Origin: Psychrosphaera ytuae
GTDB lineage: Bacteria; Pseudomonadota; Gammaproteobacteria; Enterobacterales; Alteromonadaceae
Reading direction: 5' to 3'
NCBI RefSeq assembly: GCF_017638545.1
Contig: NZ_CP072110.1
Span: forward strand, 992,001-1,056,000
DNA length: 64,000 nt
Below are positions 62,701 to 64,000 of this stretch, piece by piece (within the stretch, counting starts at the first letter, position 1; each line of letters opens with the position of its first letter). A model generated the notes under the pieces. It worked only from the letters and a program-made list of their open reading frames with translations. It searched no databases and was not told the DNA's origin. Both the position numbers and the translations under genes were made by a program.

Positions 62701-62872
62701 CACCAGGTATGGAGTTAATTGTGTGTTCAACAACTCTGTTCAAAAATTTTGACAACCAAACAGCGGCTTCGTCTTTACCTAATTCTCTCTCACCAATATA
62801 AAACCTGTCTTTATCCAATCGACTAGATATTAGGTTTGTAATCAGTTGCTCGTATATACCAGTGTGATTCAT
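59732..62872 (-). CDS. PLD nuclease - SF2 helicase - DUF3427 fusion protein
   Basis: The start was set at ATG 62872 (MNHTGIYEQLI), 20 bases after the NERD gene; the longer in-frame start at 62938 would overlap that gene. The protein is 1046 residues. A phospholipase D-type nuclease domain (about 150-280) has HAKSYLF at 222-228 and GSSNLS near 241. A DEAD/DEAH helicase follows, with Walker A ATGTGKT at 348-354, DEVH at about 442-445 and motif VI QQLGRGLRL. The C-terminal domain has the DUF3427 pattern (YHDYAINDSLFHWQSQ, LFVRE, VSH). Only one HxK is obvious, so the nuclease would act as a dimer. Common in defence islands; target unknown. Confidence 0.82.
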   Translation of the reverse strand: MNHTGIYEQLITNLISSRLDKDRFYIGERELGKDEAAVWLSKFLNRVVEHTINSIPGGDDQLQRQIDLSNQLILWLKDKLQGDDFFDENLLEGQGKILTALYEIENPVAADLKKYVEDIFPLTGLTQSELFCGSNAGLSLESELKREILSSDRIYWLVSFIKWAGIRIFRKELEEFTRSGRKLKIITTSYMGATDAKAVEFLASLPNTEVKLSYNTQRERLHAKSYLFVRNTGFNTGYIGSSNLSHSALTSGLEWNLKITSQEIPHIIERSLNTFESYWNSNEFEAFDGKIESREKLSAALKEAKYGQSGAQAHFFELKPFSHQEEILEQLEVERTLHKRYRNLVVAATGTGKTLISAFDFSRYLAKNPTAKFLFVAHREEILKQARMAYRGVLKQADFGELCVGNYKPEKFDHLFASIQTLNNQLESLKLDSSYYDYIVIDEVHHVAASSYRGVLSRFEPNILLGLTATPERYDGTNILDDFCGVIAAEIRLPEAINRRHLCPFQYFGIDDDTDLKQISWKQGRYDIAELTNLYTHNQQRVDKIFQSIQELITSVDNMKALAFCVGKEHAEYMCKQFLLKGIECDFLTSDNSSDRASKQQALRAGKIKVLFVVDIFNEGVDIPEVDTLLFLRPTESLTIFLQQLGRGLRLANNKDVCTILDFVGNANSNYDFAQKFRAVVGKTESSISDEIKNGFPHAPLGCRIELTKQTLQMILNNIRQATLNKQRLIGLIRNFNFQSNLELTLSNFIKINPQVDLEDIYKKHSWTELCLESEVIKNIELEQDQLKTLARLIRTRLMGCDDQFYLAHIKQRSNSSFEIKEDTANIYDLMLHYDYWQKSGPASGFGTIAESLNSFIKPHVESELACLSDLLIQRIHHKQDNMPLMGNHPIKLHARYAREQILVGFGATTFEKQPNSREGVFNIREQNIELLFVTLNKNEKQFSPTTMYHDYAINDSLFHWQSQNSARPDRGKGLEYVEHKMKNKRLFLFVREQAKDEYGKTVGFVNYGEVEYVSHTSSQPMNITWKLKSKMPSFMWKQAAKLAMN

Positions 62873-62892
62873 AAAACGTCCAAATTGCTCCG

Positions 62893-63831
62893 TTATCTGG
62901 CTTCCATGACAATTTGCTGACTGGAGCAATCTAAACAAACTAACGTATATTGTGTGGCCTTTTTACTGACTTTTGTATTCTGTGAATTACAAGTTGAACA
63001 ACTTAATTTCATTGATGTATTTGTCCCACACTTTTGGCATTTTACGTAATACCCGTATCGTCCTGAGTTTGGTACCAACAACTCGTCTTCTCCGCACTGC
63101 TTACACGAAATAATAGGCTTTTCAGTTGCTGTTTGGTCATTGTTATTTGGTTGTGAGCTGGCGATAGGTAATTGTGCCAAATCAGATTCTAGTAAAAAAC
63201 TACAGATAGAGTTTAAGTCCTCTTCTGAAAAATCAGGTCTAGTATCAATCTTTAATGCTTGAATGACCTTTGAGTCAAAGCGCGGTAAATTCATAGTTTT
63301 TGTCACCGCATCCACCACAAACTCAGACTTTACGACCCGGCCTGAAATGTTTTTTGGTATGTTGCTTCTGTCGATAATTGCAGTACTGGATACAACGCAA
63401 AGCTGATGCCACTCTCTCCCGCCAAAACTTTGCTGCACCAAATTAAACAGAAACTTGGGTAATATTTTATGTTTGTTCTGGTTTAGCATTTCGCGCAGTA
63501 GCTTCTCCTGGAGTTCCAGTTGCTTTATTGGGCTGGGGATCCCTTTCCAGCTATTCCTTACGCTTCTGGTCCATTCGCCTTGTGCGTTTACAGTGACTTC
63601 ACCCTCAATACTTTTCGATTCAAGTAAAATAAAGCCGAAGGGATAAATTATAAGATGATCTATTTGCGCGGTTTCTTCATTAAATGAAAACTTGAAGTCA
63701 TGTAGGACAAAAACTAAGGGGTGGTCTTTAAATGCTCTTCGAAGATAAAATGCGACATCAAGTTCTTGCTTTTGTCCAGCTCTAACCCTCGGGTCTCTTG
63801 CCGCTATTTGTATCTTTTCCTTGATAATCAT
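62893..63831 (-). CDS. NERD-domain protein with zinc ribbons
   Basis: The start was set at ATG 63831 (MIIKEKIQIAARDPRVRAG); a TTG thirty bases earlier is less likely. The protein is 312 residues. The nuclease-related NERD domain (about 15-135) has ETAQIDHLIIYPFGFILLESKS, whose Asp and ExK fit a restriction-endonuclease-type active site. The C-terminal part has two zinc ribbons: CKQCG..CQKCG and CSTC..CLDC, topoisomerase-like DNA-binding fingers. It precedes the helicase fusion gene by 20 bases and forms its operon partner. It may be a nuclease, but NERD proteins are mostly uncharacterised. Confidence 0.75.
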   Translation of the reverse strand: MIIKEKIQIAARDPRVRAGQKQELDVAFYLRRAFKDHPLVFVLHDFKFSFNEETAQIDHLIIYPFGFILLESKSIEGEVTVNAQGEWTRSVRNSWKGIPSPIKQLELQEKLLREMLNQNKHKILPKFLFNLVQQSFGGREWHQLCVVSSTAIIDRSNIPKNISGRVVKSEFVVDAVTKTMNLPRFDSKVIQALKIDTRPDFSEEDLNSICSFLLESDLAQLPIASSQPNNNDQTATEKPIISCKQCGEDELLVPNSGRYGYYVKCQKCGTNTSMKLSCSTCNSQNTKVSKKATQYTLVCLDCSSQQIVMEAR

Positions 63832-64000
63832 ACAACATCCAATATTCTGATTTGTCGGCAAAATGTATCAAATTGATGAATATAGTAAACACTAAAATGG
63901 ATTTGATAACCAATTAGTATTAATACAGACCTCAGAGCTCTAGAAACTTTTTACTACCAAATGCACGTGACAGTAGGCTTTTAATTCTAATAAATGATGA
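63832..64000. other. Right window edge, upstream of the NERD gene
   Basis: About 170 A+T-rich bases with no recognised gene; a promoter for the NERD-helicase operon is expected here. The element continues or ends beyond the window. Confidence 0.4.

Noticed and set aside
1..64000. CRISPR arrays, tRNA or rRNA genes, insertion sequences
   Set aside because: No regularly spaced repeats, no cloverleaf-like sequences in the intergenic gaps and no transposase were found on reading; a tRNAscan or minced run would settle it.

Overview
The window is a stretch of gammaproteobacterial chromosome, most like Alteromonadales (Colwellia/Thalassotalea/Pseudoalteromonas-type relatives). This rests on proteins that align by eye with Escherichia coli orthologs over their full length (CmoA/B, PurM, SerA, GlnB, ProS, YeaG/YeaH/YcgB, FadM, TrmO), on Pseudomonas/Alteromonas-style gene neighbourhoods, and on an A+T-rich, marine-style base composition. 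The exact genus cannot be fixed from the window. No tRNA, rRNA, CRISPR array, insertion sequence or integrase was seen.

Layout, 1-32 kb: the left edge cuts aspS (minus strand). It is followed by a large three-sensor diguanylate cyclase and then a plus-strand run: cmoA-cmoB (tRNA wobble uridine modification), a LysR regulator, purM-purN (purine synthesis), a DUF3108 periplasmic protein, 5-formyl-THF cyclo-ligase, rpiA and serA. Next come a LexA-boxed yebG, a DUF445 membrane protein, a minus-strand trio (phhB, fadM, ylqF), an SDR, ppiB-lpxH, a chemoreceptor, trmO with an overlapping Kelch protein, a DUF2310 protein, proS-hisIE, and the yeaG-yeaH-ycgB stress-kinase operon. This ends with a convergent response regulator-CheC plus PAS-GGDEF pair.

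Layout, 32-55 kb: an exported thiol peroxidase, an Hsp20 gene with a ROSE-like RNA-thermometer leader, divergent glnB/nadE, and then a type IV minor pilin operon (pilV-pilW-pilX-pilY1-pilE-fimT). Beside it is the classic block ispH-fkpB-lspA-ileS-ribF-murJ with divergent rpsT (UUG start), the same order known around the Pseudomonas aeruginosa pilus cluster. A MAPEG protein follows, then adk-htpG-recR. The usual dnaX-ybaB partners are missing upstream of recR.

Layout, 55-64 kb (accessory region): to the right of a DUF3718 gene and its terminator the base composition drops and housekeeping genes stop. There is a short fossil that looks like the C-terminus of an outer-membrane beta-barrel, a tandem TTTGACCCC repeat and a long perfect palindrome. 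Then come two minus-strand cassettes of conflict-system character. The first is a three-gene operon of an alpha/beta-hydrolase with a C-terminal helical domain, a small middle protein, and a Rad50-like ABC ATPase with a CPLC zinc hook. This is the architecture of an ABC three-component (ABC-3C) system with a putative lipase/esterase effector. The second is a NERD-domain nuclease with zinc ribbons, a PLD nuclease-SF2 helicase-DUF3427 fusion, and an unrecognised 143-residue protein. These two cassettes are the most interesting content. Functions there are inferred from domain architecture only.
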